From: Rhodobiaceae bacterium UBA4490
Lineage (GTDB): Bacteria > Pseudomonadota > Alphaproteobacteria > Parvibaculales > Parvibaculaceae
Direction: 5' to 3'
Assembly: GCA_002389665.1 (NCBI GenBank)
Contig: DGNO01000002.1
Span: 505,624-569,623 of the forward strand
Length of the DNA: 64,000 bases
Each line of letters starts with the position of its first letter. Position 1 is the stretch's first letter. Below are positions 37,739 to 47,130 of the stretch, piece by piece. Made by a program: the position numbers and the translations under genes. The notes beneath the pieces were generated by a model, which saw only the letters and a list, made by a program, of their open reading frames with translations, was not told the origin of the DNA and made no database searches.

Positions 37739-38560
37739 TCAGATATGGATTGTGCCTTGCATGAAATCGGCGCAGGTCCCGGCAAGCTCTACCCGCTCGC
37801 CCTTGATGCGCAAATGCACCGTGCCGCCGCGTTTAGAAATCTGCCGTGCCACCAGCGCGTCCTTGCCGAGCCGCTTGGCCCAATAAGGCCCGCTGTCGCA
37901 ATGGGCCGAGCCCGTCACCGGATCCTCGTTAATGCCATGGGCGGGCGCAAAGAAGCGCGAGACATAATCGATGCCGCTGCCTTCCTGGCCGGGCGCGCTG
38001 GCAATCAGTCCGACATTGAGCGGGCCGCACAGCCGCATGAGCTTCAGGACATCGGGGCGCAGCGCCGCCACATCTTCTGCTTTGTCGAAAAGCGCCATCA
38101 GGTTCGTACCCTTCAAAACGCCGAGCGGGCGCGCGCCGAGCGCCTCGGCCAGCCCTTCTGGCGCCGCTGCCGGTTTCATCGGCCGGGCGGGGAAATCCAT
38201 TTGCAGGCGTCCGCTTTCTTCCCGCGTGACGGTGAGCTCGCCGCTGCGGGTCTCGAAGCGTACGTCTTTGAGGCCGGGCGCCAGATACGTGAAGAGCACA
38301 TGCGCGCTTGCCAGCGTCGCATGGCCGCAAAGGTCCACTTCCACGGTCGGCGTGAACCAGCGCAAATGATAGCGCCCGCCGGCCGCGCCCGCCCCATTCT
38401 GCAGAGGCACGAAAAAAGCCGTCTCCGCCAGATTGTTCTCCGCCGCAATCGCCAGCATCGCCTCTTCCGGCAGCCAGCTTGTCAGCGGCACGATCGCCGC
38501 CGGATTGCCCTCGAACGGTTTTTCGGCAAAGGCATCGACCTGATAAATCGGCAGTTCCAT
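37739..38560 (-). CDS. PhzF-family isomerase/epimerase-like protein
   Basis: A 273-residue protein of the PhzF (YddE/YHI9) fold: IYQVDAFAEKPFEGNPAAIVPL at the N-terminus with the family GNPAA motif, NNLAETAFF, VDLCGHATLASAHVLF and GINEDPVTGSAHC. Family members act as trans-2,3-dihydro-3-hydroxyanthranilate isomerases in phenazine-makers, but most are of unknown substrate, and no other phenazine gene is here. I start at ATG 38560, which has AGAGGGGG upstream. It is divergent from a MocR regulator, probably its controller. Confidence 0.88.
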   Translation of the reverse strand: MELPIYQVDAFAEKPFEGNPAAIVPLTSWLPEEAMLAIAAENNLAETAFFVPLQNGAGAAGGRYHLRWFTPTVEVDLCGHATLASAHVLFTYLAPGLKDVRFETRSGELTVTREESGRLQMDFPARPMKPAAAPEGLAEALGARPLGVLKGTNLMALFDKAEDVAALRPDVLKLMRLCGPLNVGLIASAPGQEGSGIDYVSRFFAPAHGINEDPVTGSAHCDSGPYWAKRLGKDALVARQISKRGGTVHLRIKGERVELAGTCADFMQGTIHI

Positions 38561-38596
38561 GGGAGCCCCCTCTGGGCGGTTGCGTTTCAGTACGGA

Positions 38597-38636
38597 CAAT
38601 GTAAGGATCAATTGAAGAGGTTCAATCAATACATTG
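38597..38636. promoter_or_regulatory. Candidate operator between phzF and mocR genes
   Basis: Nested inverted repeats fill the 81-bp divergent interval: CAATGTA (38597-38603) with TACATTG (38630-38636), and ATTGAAGAGGTTCAAT (38611-38626). On the minus strand, TTGAAC-N16-TACATT inside this site could be the phzF promoter, so a bound regulator would cover it. Confidence 0.5.
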
Positions 38637-38641
38637 ACACC

Positions 38642-40090
38642 ATGACAATTCTCTCAACAGAGCTGCGCGCCGCGCTTTCCGCAGGCACCGGGCCGGAAAC
38701 CCCGCTCGCGCCCCGGTATGTGGCGATTGCCGATGCCATCGAAAAGGCGGTGCAGGAAGGCCGTCTCGCGCCCGGCGAAAAGCTGCCGCCCCAGCGCGCT
38801 CTTGCCTATGATCTCGGCGTTACCGTCGGCACGGTCAGCCGGGCCTATGATCTTGCCGCCCGGCGGGGCCTTGTGGAAGGCACGGTCGGGCGCGGCACCC
38901 ATGTGCTTGCCCCGCAGCAGCCGGGCACTTACGGGCGGGGCGTCGGCTCGGCGAGCTTCCTGCGCATCGCGCCTGAAACGCCGATCCCGCTGAAAGCCAA
39001 TTTGCCCGCCCCCATCGGCCAGCACGCCGCCGTTGCCCAAGCTGCCGAGGACGTGCTGCGCCAGAACGCCCTGCGTCTTTCCCTTGCCGATTATTACAGC
39101 GCCGATCAGACGGGTGAGGACCGCGAACTTGCCGCGGACTGGCTCTCAAACCCGCTCTTCAAAGCGGACCCGCAACACTTGGTCCTCTGTAGCGGCGCGC
39201 AGCAGGCCTTGATGACGGCGCTGATGATCGCCACCGAGCCCGGCGATCTCGTGCTTGGCGAAGCGCTCACCTATCACGTCATTCACACCCAGTGCCGCCT
39301 TGCCGGGCGCCGTCTTAAACCGCTGCCCCTCGATGAAGAAGGCATCGTGCCGGAAGCCTTGGAAGAAGCCTGCCGCACCCAGCGCCCGCGCGCGCTCTTT
39401 CTCGTTCCCACGCTGCAAAACCCGACGGGCGCGGTGATGAGCGACAAACGCCGCGCCCGGCTCGCCGCTATTGCGGACGCTCACCAGCTTTATCTCATCG
39501 AAGATGCGATCTACACGAAACTCACCCAGCCCCAGCGCCCGCTTGCCGGTTTCACCCCGGACCATTCGATCCTCGTTTCCAGCCTGTCGAAAACCGTCGC
39601 GCCGGGCCTGCGCTACGGCATGGTGCTCTGCCCGCCGCGCCTTGCAGAACGCGCCCGCGCCGCCCAGCATGCGCTCGCCCAGGGCCTGCCCGCCATCACC
39701 ATCGCCATGGGCACGCATCTTTTGCGCAACGGCGAGGCCGCGCGCCTTGCGGGCCTGCAGCAGCAAGAATGCCGCGCCCGCAATGTGCTCGCCCGCGAAA
39801 CGCTGGGCGCTTATCTCTTATGCCCGCATCCCGACAGTCCCCATCTTTGGATCGAACTACCCGAGCCCTGGCAGCGCGAGGGCCATGCTTATGCCTTTGT
39901 GGAAGCGGCAAGGGAGCGCGGTGTCGCGCTGGCCGCCGATGCCGATTTTGCCATTGCCGCCCCGCCGCCCCGCGCGCATATCCGCCTGGCGCTCGGCGCG
40001 CCGGAAAGCCGGGCGCTTCTGGAAGAAGGCCTTGCCCGTATCAAAACTTTGCTGGATGACGGGCCTCTTGCCCGGCGCGATCTGACGTAA
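38642..40090 (+). CDS. MocR-family regulator (GntR winged helix fused to aminotransferase)
   Basis: A 482-residue MocR/PdxR-type transcription factor. The N-terminal winged helix reads YVAIADAIEKAVQEGRLAPGEKLPPQRALAYDLGVTVGTVSRAYDLAARRGLVEG (about 24-80). The C-terminal class I aminotransferase-like domain (about 125-470) has VLCSGAQQALM, LFLVPTLQNPTGAVM and the PLP lysine in SSLSKTVAPGLRYG. Such proteins sense PLP or a PLP adduct. I begin at ATG 38642 because the frame upstream is antisense to phzF. The divergent phzF is the probable target. Confidence 0.9.
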   Translation: MTILSTELRAALSAGTGPETPLAPRYVAIADAIEKAVQEGRLAPGEKLPPQRALAYDLGVTVGTVSRAYDLAARRGLVEGTVGRGTHVLAPQQPGTYGRGVGSASFLRIAPETPIPLKANLPAPIGQHAAVAQAAEDVLRQNALRLSLADYYSADQTGEDRELAADWLSNPLFKADPQHLVLCSGAQQALMTALMIATEPGDLVLGEALTYHVIHTQCRLAGRRLKPLPLDEEGIVPEALEEACRTQRPRALFLVPTLQNPTGAVMSDKRRARLAAIADAHQLYLIEDAIYTKLTQPQRPLAGFTPDHSILVSSLSKTVAPGLRYGMVLCPPRLAERARAAQHALAQGLPAITIAMGTHLLRNGEAARLAGLQQQECRARNVLARETLGAYLLCPHPDSPHLWIELPEPWQREGHAYAFVEAARERGVALAADADFAIAAPPPRAHIRLALGAPESRALLEEGLARIKTLLDDGPLARRDLT

Positions 40091-40098
40091 AGCGCGCC

Positions 40099-40911
40099 TT
40101 ACTCGCCTTGGGAAAACGTAAAGCCGTGATTGAGCGGCCCGTGCCCGCCGCCGAAACCGGGGGCAAGGGCAATCGCCTCATGCACATAATCGCGCGCCTG
40201 AAGAACGGCTTCGGAAAGATCGAGCCCGAAGGAAAGCCCCGCCGCAATGGCCGAGGCCAGCGTGCAGCCCGTGCCATGGGTGTGGCGCGTGTCGATGCGC
40301 GGGCTCGTCATCACCTGAATGGTCTCGCCCGTCACGAGCACGTCCTGCACCGTCTCGCCCGTGCCGTGGCCGCCTTTAACGAGGACGGCAAGCGCCCCCA
40401 TTTCCAAAATCGCCTCGCCTGCGCGTTTTTGCTCTTCCACGCTTTCCACCTGAAGGCCGGTCAGCGCGGCAGCTTCCGGCATATTGGGCGTAACGATGTC
40501 GGCAAAAGGAAAGAGCGCTTTTTTCAGCGCATCGATGGCGGAAGGTTCCAAAAGCGGGCTGCCGCCTTTCGCCACCATCACCGGATCGACGATGAGCGCG
40601 GCGGGCGCATCATAAGCATCGGCTTCTTCGGCTACCGCTTCGATAACCTCCGCCGTCGCCAGCATCCCGGTCTTGATCGCATCGGCGCCGATATCCCCAA
40701 GCACCGCTTTCATCTGAGAACGGATGATCTCCACCGGCACGGGAAAGACGTCCTTGACGCCGTGCGTGTCCTGCACGGTCAGTGCCGTGATCGCCGTTGC
40801 CGCATAAGCGCCAAGCGCCGTGATGGTCTTGATATCGGCCTGAATGCCCGCGCCGCCGCCGCTATCGGACCCGGCCACCGCCAGCACCCGGCCTTTGAAT
40901 TCATCGTTCAT
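40099..40911 (-). CDS. thiD: Hydroxymethylpyrimidine/phosphomethylpyrimidine kinase ThiD
   Basis: Phosphorylates HMP-P to HMP-PP for coupling to the thiazole half of thiamine. 270 residues of the ribokinase fold: VLAVAGSDSGGGAGIQADIKTITALGAYA at the N-terminus, the QD(T)HGV motif, DPVMVAKGGSPLL, and HTHGTGCTLASAIAAGL with the catalytic Cys/anion hole. I see no TPP riboswitch in front of it, unlike thiC. It converges with the MocR gene, 8 bp apart. Confidence 0.95.
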   Translation of the reverse strand: MNDEFKGRVLAVAGSDSGGGAGIQADIKTITALGAYAATAITALTVQDTHGVKDVFPVPVEIIRSQMKAVLGDIGADAIKTGMLATAEVIEAVAEEADAYDAPAALIVDPVMVAKGGSPLLEPSAIDALKKALFPFADIVTPNMPEAAALTGLQVESVEEQKRAGEAILEMGALAVLVKGGHGTGETVQDVLVTGETIQVMTSPRIDTRHTHGTGCTLASAIAAGLSFGLDLSEAVLQARDYVHEAIALAPGFGGGHGPLNHGFTFSQGE

Positions 40912-41010
40912 GAATGCCTGCTTTGCGAAGAGTTACCTGAAGCTAGACATAGCCGATTGCGCAGGCATTGCAATGCGGCGCATGTGGAACAAAAACGCGG
41001 GCTCTCAGAT

Positions 41011-41102
41011 CGTCACCCTCGGGCTTGACCCGAGGGTCCATGCAGCCTTTGAGCAAACGGAAACGCCCATGGATGCTCGGATCAAGTCCGAGCAAGACGA
41101 CG
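41011..41102. repeat. 90-bp palindromic intergenic repeat, copy 2
   Basis: Starts CGTCACCCTCGGGCTTGACC, identical to copy 1 for its first 30 or so bases, and ends in the inverted partner ATGGATGCTCGG...GAGCAAGACGACG. The middle differs from copy 1, while the two arms are kept. It lies between thiD and glmM. Confidence 0.85.
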
Positions 41103-41119
41103 TCAAAAACCGCACCGCC

Positions 41120-42469
41120 TCACGCCACCGCCGCGTCCTCGATGGCGGTCACGATGTCGTTCACCACGGCCTTGACGAGTTTTTCATCGTCGCCCTCGCC
41201 CATCACGCGGATCAGCGGCTCGGTGCCCGATTTGCGGATCACGAGACGGCCCTGGCTTGCCAGCCGCCGCTCGCCCTCGGCGATGGCTTCTTTCACCAGC
41301 GCGTTTTCCAAAGGCTCGCAATTGCGGTAGCGCACATTGCGCAGGAATTGCGGCAGCGGCTCGAAAACGTTGCACAGCTCGCTCATCGGCTTGTCGCCGG
41401 CGCGCAGCACGGCAAGCACCTGCAGCGCCGCGATCAGCCCGTCGCCGGTGGTGGAGAAGTCGGAAAGCACGATATGGCCCGACTGCTCGCCGCCCAGATT
41501 GAAGCCGTTCTCGCGCATATGCTCGACCACATAGCGGTCGCCCACTTGCGTGCGCGCAAGGTTGAGCCCGAGGCCTTTCAGATACCGTTCTAGCGCCAGG
41601 TTCGACATGATCGTCGCCACGATGCCGGGCGCGGAAAGCTGGCCTTCCTTGTGCCAGCTCTGGGCCACAAGCCCCATGATCTTATCGCCGTCGATCACTT
41701 CGCCGTTTTCATCGCAAATGATCACGCGGTCCGCGTCCCCGTCGAGCGCGATGCCGATATCCGCGCGCCGCTCGCGCACCAATTGGCCCATGCGCTCCGG
41801 CGCGGTCGAGCCGCAGCCATCATTGATGTTGAAGCCGTCAGGATCGACGCCGAGCGTCACGACTTCCGCGCCAAGTTCCCAAAGCGCCGTCGGCGCCACT
41901 TTGTAGGCGGCGCCATTCGCGCAGTCGATCACGACGCGCACGCCTTCCAGGCTGAGCTGTTTGGGAAAGGTGCGCTTGGCAAATTCGATATAACGCGCCT
42001 GGGCATCGTCGATACGCTTTGCCCGGCCAAGCTCGCGCGGCCCCGCCAGATAATCGTTGATGCCGTTATCCATCATATGCTCGATCTCAAGCTCCACCTC
42101 GTCGGAGAGCTTGTAGCCATCGGGCCCGAAAAGCTTGATGCCATTATCTTCGAAGGAATTATGCGAGGCGGAAATCATCACCCCGAGATCCGCCCGGAGC
42201 GAGCGCGTCAGCATCGCCACCGCAGGTGTCGGCACCGGGCCGAACTGGAAAACGTCCATGCCCGCCGAGGTGAAACCCGACACCAGCGCCGATTCCAGCA
42301 TATAGCCCGATAGACGCGTGTCCTTGCCGATCACCACCCGGTGGCGGTAATCACCGCGCTTGAATTTACGCCCGGCGGCAAGCCCGACGCGCAGCGCCGT
42401 TTCAGCCGTCATCGGCTTTTCGTTCGCTTTACCGCGGATTCCGTCCGTACCGAAATATTTGCGAGACAT
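41120..42469 (-). CDS. glmM: Phosphoglucosamine mutase GlmM
   Basis: Converts glucosamine-6-phosphate to glucosamine-1-phosphate for peptidoglycan and LPS. 449 residues with [12 protein letters not shown] at the N-terminus, catalytic Ser102 in ISASHN, the metal loop DGDADR and the C-terminal [13 protein letters not shown] choose ATG 42469 (MSRKYFG, the universal start); a GTG two codons earlier is in frame. It is downstream of folP with a 112-bp gap, in the conserved ftsH-folP-glmM order. Confidence 0.97.
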   Translation of the reverse strand: MSRKYFGTDGIRGKANEKPMTAETALRVGLAAGRKFKRGDYRHRVVIGKDTRLSGYMLESALVSGFTSAGMDVFQFGPVPTPAVAMLTRSLRADLGVMISASHNSFEDNGIKLFGPDGYKLSDEVELEIEHMMDNGINDYLAGPRELGRAKRIDDAQARYIEFAKRTFPKQLSLEGVRVVIDCANGAAYKVAPTALWELGAEVVTLGVDPDGFNINDGCGSTAPERMGQLVRERRADIGIALDGDADRVIICDENGEVIDGDKIMGLVAQSWHKEGQLSAPGIVATIMSNLALERYLKGLGLNLARTQVGDRYVVEHMRENGFNLGGEQSGHIVLSDFSTTGDGLIAALQVLAVLRAGDKPMSELCNVFEPLPQFLRNVRYRNCEPLENALVKEAIAEGERRLASQGRLVIRKSGTEPLIRVMGEGDDEKLVKAVVNDIVTAIEDAAVA

Positions 42470-42587
42470 CCCCACTCAACTCGTTCTTTACAATTTCCCC
42501 CCGGGCCCGCTGCCGCTGGCCGATTTGCGCGCCAGTATAATGGCGCAGGTCTGAGCGCACACTTAACGTTTTATTGCTGAATATGTC

Positions 42588-43430
42588 TCAATCCGCCTCA
42601 TTTTTGGCTGATTCCAACGCGTTTTGCACCAAAAGACCGTCTTTGAGCGCACCCGCGTCATGGGTGCGGATGTAATCGGCCCCGGCGCGGGCGGCATATA
42701 GCTCGGCGGTAAGGCTCGCCGGGCCCGCCTCGCCCACGGCCCGGCCCGTCATGGCTCTCAGGAATGATTTCCGCGAAACGGAGATGAGCACCGGCAAGCC
42801 GAAGCGCTCTTTGAGCCGCCCCACCATCGCAAGCGCCCTGATCGACGGCTCCGGCTGATTGCCGAGGAAAAACCCCATGCCGGGATCAAGTATGAGCTGG
42901 CCGCGCGCCACCCCGCCTGCCTCCAGCGCCTTAAGCCGCGCCTCGAAGAAGCGGGAGATGTGATCGAGAATATCTCCCTCGGGCGCTGCTTCCCGTGTCG
43001 CTTTGCTTTTGGCCCGCCCCTTGGCCTGGATCGCATGCATGAGAATGAGCCTCGCTTTCGAGGCGGCAAGCTCGGGATAAATCGCCTCATAGGCAAAGCC
43101 GTGAATATCGTTGAGAAAGGCTGCCCCCTTCGACAGCGCGAAAAGCTGCACCTCAGGGTGGAACGTATCGACGGAAAGCGCCGCCCCCGCCGCCGATAGC
43201 GCTTCCATGACCGGCTCCAGGCGGCGGATTTCTTCCTCAGGCGACACATCGCCCGCATCGGGATGGCTGGAGGCCGCGCCAAGATCGAGAATATCCGCCC
43301 CCGCCGCCATCAGCGCGCGCCCATGGGCGATGGCCTTTTCCGGGTCGAGAAACTTGCCCCCATCCGAAAAAGAATCCGCCGTGATGTTGACGATGCCCAA
43401 TATCCCCGGGCGCTGCGCTGCCTTGCTCAT
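42588..43430 (-). CDS. folP: Dihydropteroate synthase FolP
   Basis: Joins para-aminobenzoate and the pterin diphosphate to make dihydropteroate, the sulfonamide target. 280 residues of the TIM-barrel fold. LGIVNITADSFSDGGKFL, DLGAASSHPDAGDV (in place of the usual DIGGESTRPGA), LILDPGMGFF and VLISVSRKSFL are visible; the family SRK motif near the end is kept. The altered second motif (ASSHPD for ESTRPG) departs from the classic enzyme and resembles a subgroup seen in alphaproteobacteria; activity should still be likely. Confidence 0.9.
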   Translation of the reverse strand: MSKAAQRPGILGIVNITADSFSDGGKFLDPEKAIAHGRALMAAGADILDLGAASSHPDAGDVSPEEEIRRLEPVMEALSAAGAALSVDTFHPEVQLFALSKGAAFLNDIHGFAYEAIYPELAASKARLILMHAIQAKGRAKSKATREAAPEGDILDHISRFFEARLKALEAGGVARGQLILDPGMGFFLGNQPEPSIRALAMVGRLKERFGLPVLISVSRKSFLRAMTGRAVGEAGPASLTAELYAARAGADYIRTHDAGALKDGLLVQNALESAKNEAD

Positions 43431-43509
43431 GCAAAGGACCTAGCACGGCTCCTGATACGGCGCCATATGGCTGAGGCTGGGGCCGCCCCTCTCCCGGCCG
43501 CTTTAGAAA

Positions 43510-43579
43510 GCCCCCTCGCCCCCTTTAGGGGGAGAGGGAGGGGCCCATCGCGCCAAGCGATGGGAGGGTGAGGGGGGCC
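43510..43579. repeat. GC-rich palindromic intergenic element
   Basis: Between folP and ftsH. An inner hairpin, CCCATCGC (43544-43551) with GCGATGGG (43557-43564), lies inside an imperfect outer one formed by GCCCCCTCGCCC and GGGTGAGGGGGGC. Typical of C/G-rich repeat elements in alphaproteobacterial intergenic DNA. I see no second copy in this window. Confidence 0.6.
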
Positions 43580-43606
43580 ATCACAATTAAAGAGGGGCCA
43601 AAACAA

Positions 43607-43632
43607 AAAGGCGGCGCCGAAGCACCGCCTTT
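43607..43632 (-). terminator. Intrinsic terminator of ftsH
   Basis: AAAGGCGG (43607-43614) pairs with CCGCCTTT (43625-43632), with additional internal pairing. On the minus strand it is followed by TTTTTGTTTT, 20 bp past the ftsH stop. Confidence 0.85.
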
Positions 43633-43652
43633 CTAAATCCCGCCTAAAGGTT

Positions 43653-45566
43653 TTACGTGCCTTGCGGCTCCGGCCCCATCGGCCCGTCCGTCACGGGGCC
43701 GCTGACGGGCACGGAAGAACTCGGCGCAGGCGCGGAGGGCTTGTCGCTCGGGTCTTCCCGGTGCGGCGGCTCGCCTCTGAGCAGCGCTTTAATCTCATCG
43801 CCCGACAGGGTCTCATATTCCAGAAGCCCCTTGGCGATCGTGTGCAACTCGTCGATATGCGTGCGGATCACGTCGCGGGCCTTGTCATAGCCGCTTTCCA
43901 CAATGCCGCGCACTTCGGAGTCGATGAGCCGCTGTGTGTCCTCGGACATGTTCTGCTGGCGCGAGACCGAATGGCCGAGGAACACTTCTTCCTCGTTCTC
44001 GTGATAGGAGAGCGGGCCCAGCTTGTCCGACATGCCGTATTGCATGACCATGGCCTTGGCCATGCTCGTTGCCATGCGGATATCGGAGGAAGCGCCCGAG
44101 GTCACTTTCTCATGGCCGAAGATTTCCTCTTCCGCCACGCGCCCGCCCATCGCGACAGCAAGGTCCGCATGCATCTTGGCGCGGGTCACCGAAAGCTGAT
44201 CGCGTTCGGGCAGCCGCATCACCATGCCGAGCGCACGCCCGCGCGGAATGATCGTGGCTTTATGGATCGGGTCGGAATGCTCCATATGAAGCGCGACCAG
44301 CGCATGCCCGCCTTCGTGATAAGCGGTGAGTTTCTTTTCTTCCTCGGACATGACCATGGAGCGGCGTTCCGCGCCCATCATCACTTTGTCCTTGGCGTCC
44401 TCGAACTCGTGCATCGTGACCAGCCGGCGTCCGCGCCGGGCCGCCAGAAGCGCTGCCTCGTTGACGAGGTTCGCAAGGTCGGCGCCGGAAAAACCGGGCG
44501 TGCCGCGCGCGATTACCTTCGGCTCGACATCCGGGGCGAGCGGCACTTTTTTCATGTGCACTTTCAGGATTTTCTCGCGCCCGATGATATCCGGGTTCGG
44601 CACCACGACCTGACGGTCGAAACGGCCCGGACGCAGCAGCGCCGGATCGAGCACATCCGGGCGGTTCGTCGCCGCGATCAGGATGATGCCTTCATTGGCC
44701 TCGAAGCCGTCCATCTCGACAAGGAGCTGGTTGAGCGTCTGTTCGCGCTCATCATTACCCCCGCCAAGACCCGCGCCGCGGTGCCGGCCAACGGCGTCGA
44801 TTTCGTCGATGAAGATGATGCAAGGCGCATTCTTTTTCGCCTGCTCGAACATGTCGCGCACGCGGCTCGCGCCGACGCCCACGAACATTTCAACGAAGTC
44901 GGAACCGGAAATCGTGAAGAACGGCACATTCGCCTCACCCGCAATGGCGCGCGCAAGCAGCGTCTTACCGGTGCCCGGAGGCCCCACGAGCAGCGCGCCT
45001 TTGGGGATGCGCCCGCCAAGGCGCTGGAACTTCGCCGGATCTTTCAGGAATTCCACGATCTCCTGCAGATCGTCTTTCGCCTCGTCGATCCCAGCAACAT
45101 CTTCGAAGGTCACACGGCCATGGCGCTCGGTCAGAAGCTTGGCTTTCGATTTGCCGAAGCCCATCGCCTTGCCGCCGCCGCCCTGCATCTGGCGCATGAA
45201 GAAAATCCACACCGCGATCAGAAGCAGCATGGGGAACCAGGAAACCAGCACGCCCAGAATGGAGGGCACGCCGTCATCGGCAGGCTTGGCGGAAATCTGC
45301 ACGCCGCGCTCGTTCAGCTTGTCGGCGACATTCGTGTTATCCGGCGCATAGGTGAAGAAAGAGCCGCCATCGGCATATTTGCCGGTGACCGTGTTCCCGG
45401 AAATCGTCACCTGGGCCACATTGCCGTTCGCCGCCTCTTCAAGCAGGCGCGAATAGGTGATTTCCGAAGACGTAGTGGACTGACCGGGCCCTTGAAACAG
45501 GTTGAAAAGCGCCACCAGCAAAAGCGCGATCACCACCCAAAGAGCGAAATTTCTGAAATTCGACAC
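43653..45566 (-). CDS. ftsH: ATP-dependent zinc metalloprotease FtsH
   Basis: Membrane-bound hexameric protease that degrades LpxC, RpoH and misassembled membrane proteins. 637 residues: a first helix (about 8-24), a periplasmic domain, a second helix (about 105-124), an AAA+ domain with Walker A GPPGTGKT (195-202) and Walker B IIFIDEID (250-257), the second region of homology ([20 protein letters not shown]), and the protease site HEGGH (417-421). A Pro/Ser-rich tail ends the protein. The start is GTG, with AAGG upstream. A weak sigma-32-like promoter precedes it, consistent with heat-shock control. Confidence 0.97.
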   Translation of the reverse strand: MSNFRNFALWVVIALLLVALFNLFQGPGQSTTSSEITYSRLLEEAANGNVAQVTISGNTVTGKYADGGSFFTYAPDNTNVADKLNERGVQISAKPADDGVPSILGVLVSWFPMLLLIAVWIFFMRQMQGGGGKAMGFGKSKAKLLTERHGRVTFEDVAGIDEAKDDLQEIVEFLKDPAKFQRLGGRIPKGALLVGPPGTGKTLLARAIAGEANVPFFTISGSDFVEMFVGVGASRVRDMFEQAKKNAPCIIFIDEIDAVGRHRGAGLGGGNDEREQTLNQLLVEMDGFEANEGIILIAATNRPDVLDPALLRPGRFDRQVVVPNPDIIGREKILKVHMKKVPLAPDVEPKVIARGTPGFSGADLANLVNEAALLAARRGRRLVTMHEFEDAKDKVMMGAERRSMVMSEEEKKLTAYHEGGHALVALHMEHSDPIHKATIIPRGRALGMVMRLPERDQLSVTRAKMHADLAVAMGGRVAEEEIFGHEKVTSGASSDIRMATSMAKAMVMQYGMSDKLGPLSYHENEEEVFLGHSVSRQQNMSEDTQRLIDSEVRGIVESGYDKARDVIRTHIDELHTIAKGLLEYETLSGDEIKALLRGEPPHREDPSDKPSAPAPSSSVPVSGPVTDGPMGPEPQGT

Positions 45567-45645
45567 CCGTTTGACCTTCCGATGTAAGCCCCGGCCGCCC
45601 GGCGGCGGCTTGGAGGCTTTCTTAGAGTTCTTCTAACTACTGTAG

Positions 45646-45676
45646 AGAAGATAGGAGCAGAAAGGCAATTTACCAG
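45646..45676 (-). promoter_or_regulatory. Possible sigma-32-type promoter of ftsH
   Basis: On the minus strand, CTGG-N17-CCTATCTTCT matches CTTG-N17-CYTATNTNNG except for one base in the -35 and the final G. It is 80 bp before the ftsH GTG. It is weaker than the rpoH site but appropriate for a known heat-shock gene. Confidence 0.35.
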
Positions 45677-45779
45677 ACTTAAGCCTCCACTTCATCTCCT
45701 CCGCCTGTCTTTGCCCCACCTTAGCCCGGGGCGGGCAAGCGGGGGTAAATCCCCGCCGGATTTCCGTTCAAATTTCCAT

Positions 45780-47111
45780 TCAGCTTTCCGTTTCCGGGGC
45801 CATTTGCAATCCCGCGTCCCAGATCGGTTCACAAAGGATGCCCGCGGCGCCCTTGGCCCGGACCCCGGCAAGAGGCGCAGCAAAAAACCTGCCAGCCCGC
45901 CGCATCATCGGCCCCGCCATCAGCGCCTTGCGCGCCGGGCCGCTCGGCAGGCTCATTCCGGCCTCTTTCAGGGCTTTCAAGCCTTCCTGGCCGAGGGGAC
46001 CGATCTCGAGCCCTGAGCGTAAGGCTTCCGCTTTGAGCAAAAACCGCCCGTCCCAGACCGCCTGCTTGCCCGGCAAAACGGCAATATCCGGGGCGATGGC
46101 CGCAAATTCGCGCAGGATCACTGCGCCGCCTTTGGCGCCGGCGTCTTTATCTTCGGCGATCAGGCAACCATGCAGCGTGCGGCCCTTACCGAGCTTACCT
46201 CGCAGAAATGAATGATAGGCCGTTTCCAGCGCCTCCAAACGCGGCGGATAGACGCTGCCGCTCACCGCGCGCAAAAGCTGCGCAAAGGCGGAAAGGCCCG
46301 TCTCTTCGAAGGGTTTTCCCCAGGCCGCCCGGTCGATCCGGCAAAAGCCGTAAGGATGGCGCGTGACGGCGCGGGCGATCAGTTCGTCTTTTTGCGCTTC
46401 AAGCACCTCGCCCGCGCGTGCCATGTGCCGGGCCGTCGCCACAAGGCGCTCCGTGCCGAGCCCAAGCTCCTCCAGGAGCGGCAAGGCCTTGCGGACCTTC
46501 ACCCGCAAAAAGCCTGCATCCTCATTGCTCGGATCGTCGATATAGGCTTGGTCATGGGCTTTGAGCACCGCTTCGAGGCGCGCGCGCGGCACGCTGAGAA
46601 GCGGGCGCAGGAGCCGCATCCCCTCCCGCTCGGAAACGGGCTTCATCGCGGCAAGCCCGGCAACCCCGCTGCCGCGCTGAAGGCGCATCAAAAAGGTCTC
46701 GGCCTGATCTTCCAGGTGATGGGCGAGCAAAAGATCGCGGATGCCGCGCGAGGCCGCCCATTCGCCCATGAGCCTGTAGCGGGCGGTGCGCGCTTCGGCT
46801 TGAATATCGGCGGAAGGCTTTTCCCCTTCCCAGCGCAAGATCCGGTGCGCAAGGCCGAGGGCGCGCATCCAGCGGCCCACTTGCCGCGCCTCGCTTGCCG
46901 CTTCTTTACGCAGGCCATGATCGACGCTGAGAACGAAGACTTGCGGCGCGGGCAGTTTCTTTTCTTCCCGCCAGCGCAGCCAGTCGGCCACCAGCACTGC
47001 AAGCGCCATGGAATCGCGCCCGCCCGAAACCCCGAGCGCCAATCGCGCGCCGGGCTCCAGCGGCTTCATCAGCCGGTCGAAAGCAGCAGGGGTGAGCGGA
47101 CGGGCATTCAT
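45780..47111 (-). CDS. tilS: tRNA(Ile)-lysidine synthase TilS
   Basis: Adds lysine to cytidine 34 of tRNA-Ile(CAU), changing it to read AUA. About 443 residues. The PP-loop ATP site GVSGGRDSMAL is at the N-terminus, followed by SVDHGLRKEA and LLLAHHLEDQAETFLMRLQRGSG, and a C-terminal substrate-binding domain. I start at ATG 47111 (MNARPL); a TTG at 47126 is in frame. It sits between cpoB and ftsH, the usual alphaproteobacterial position. Confidence 0.94.
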   Translation of the reverse strand: MNARPLTPAAFDRLMKPLEPGARLALGVSGGRDSMALAVLVADWLRWREEKKLPAPQVFVLSVDHGLRKEAASEARQVGRWMRALGLAHRILRWEGEKPSADIQAEARTARYRLMGEWAASRGIRDLLLAHHLEDQAETFLMRLQRGSGVAGLAAMKPVSEREGMRLLRPLLSVPRARLEAVLKAHDQAYIDDPSNEDAGFLRVKVRKALPLLEELGLGTERLVATARHMARAGEVLEAQKDELIARAVTRHPYGFCRIDRAAWGKPFEETGLSAFAQLLRAVSGSVYPPRLEALETAYHSFLRGKLGKGRTLHGCLIAEDKDAGAKGGAVILREFAAIAPDIAVLPGKQAVWDGRFLLKAEALRSGLEIGPLGQEGLKALKEAGMSLPSGPARKALMAGPMMRRAGRFFAAPLAGVRAKGAAGILCEPIWDAGLQMAPETES

Positions 47112-47130
47112 GCCAAGCGCCGCCAAGGCA

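Noticed and set aside
37739..38560. PhzF homologue as sign of a phenazine cluster
   Set aside because: No other phz gene is present; most PhzF-fold proteins are outside phenazine synthesis.
43662..45587. 641-codon plus-strand frame opposite ftsH
   Set aside because: Antisense to a complete ftsH; no domain and shadow-like composition.
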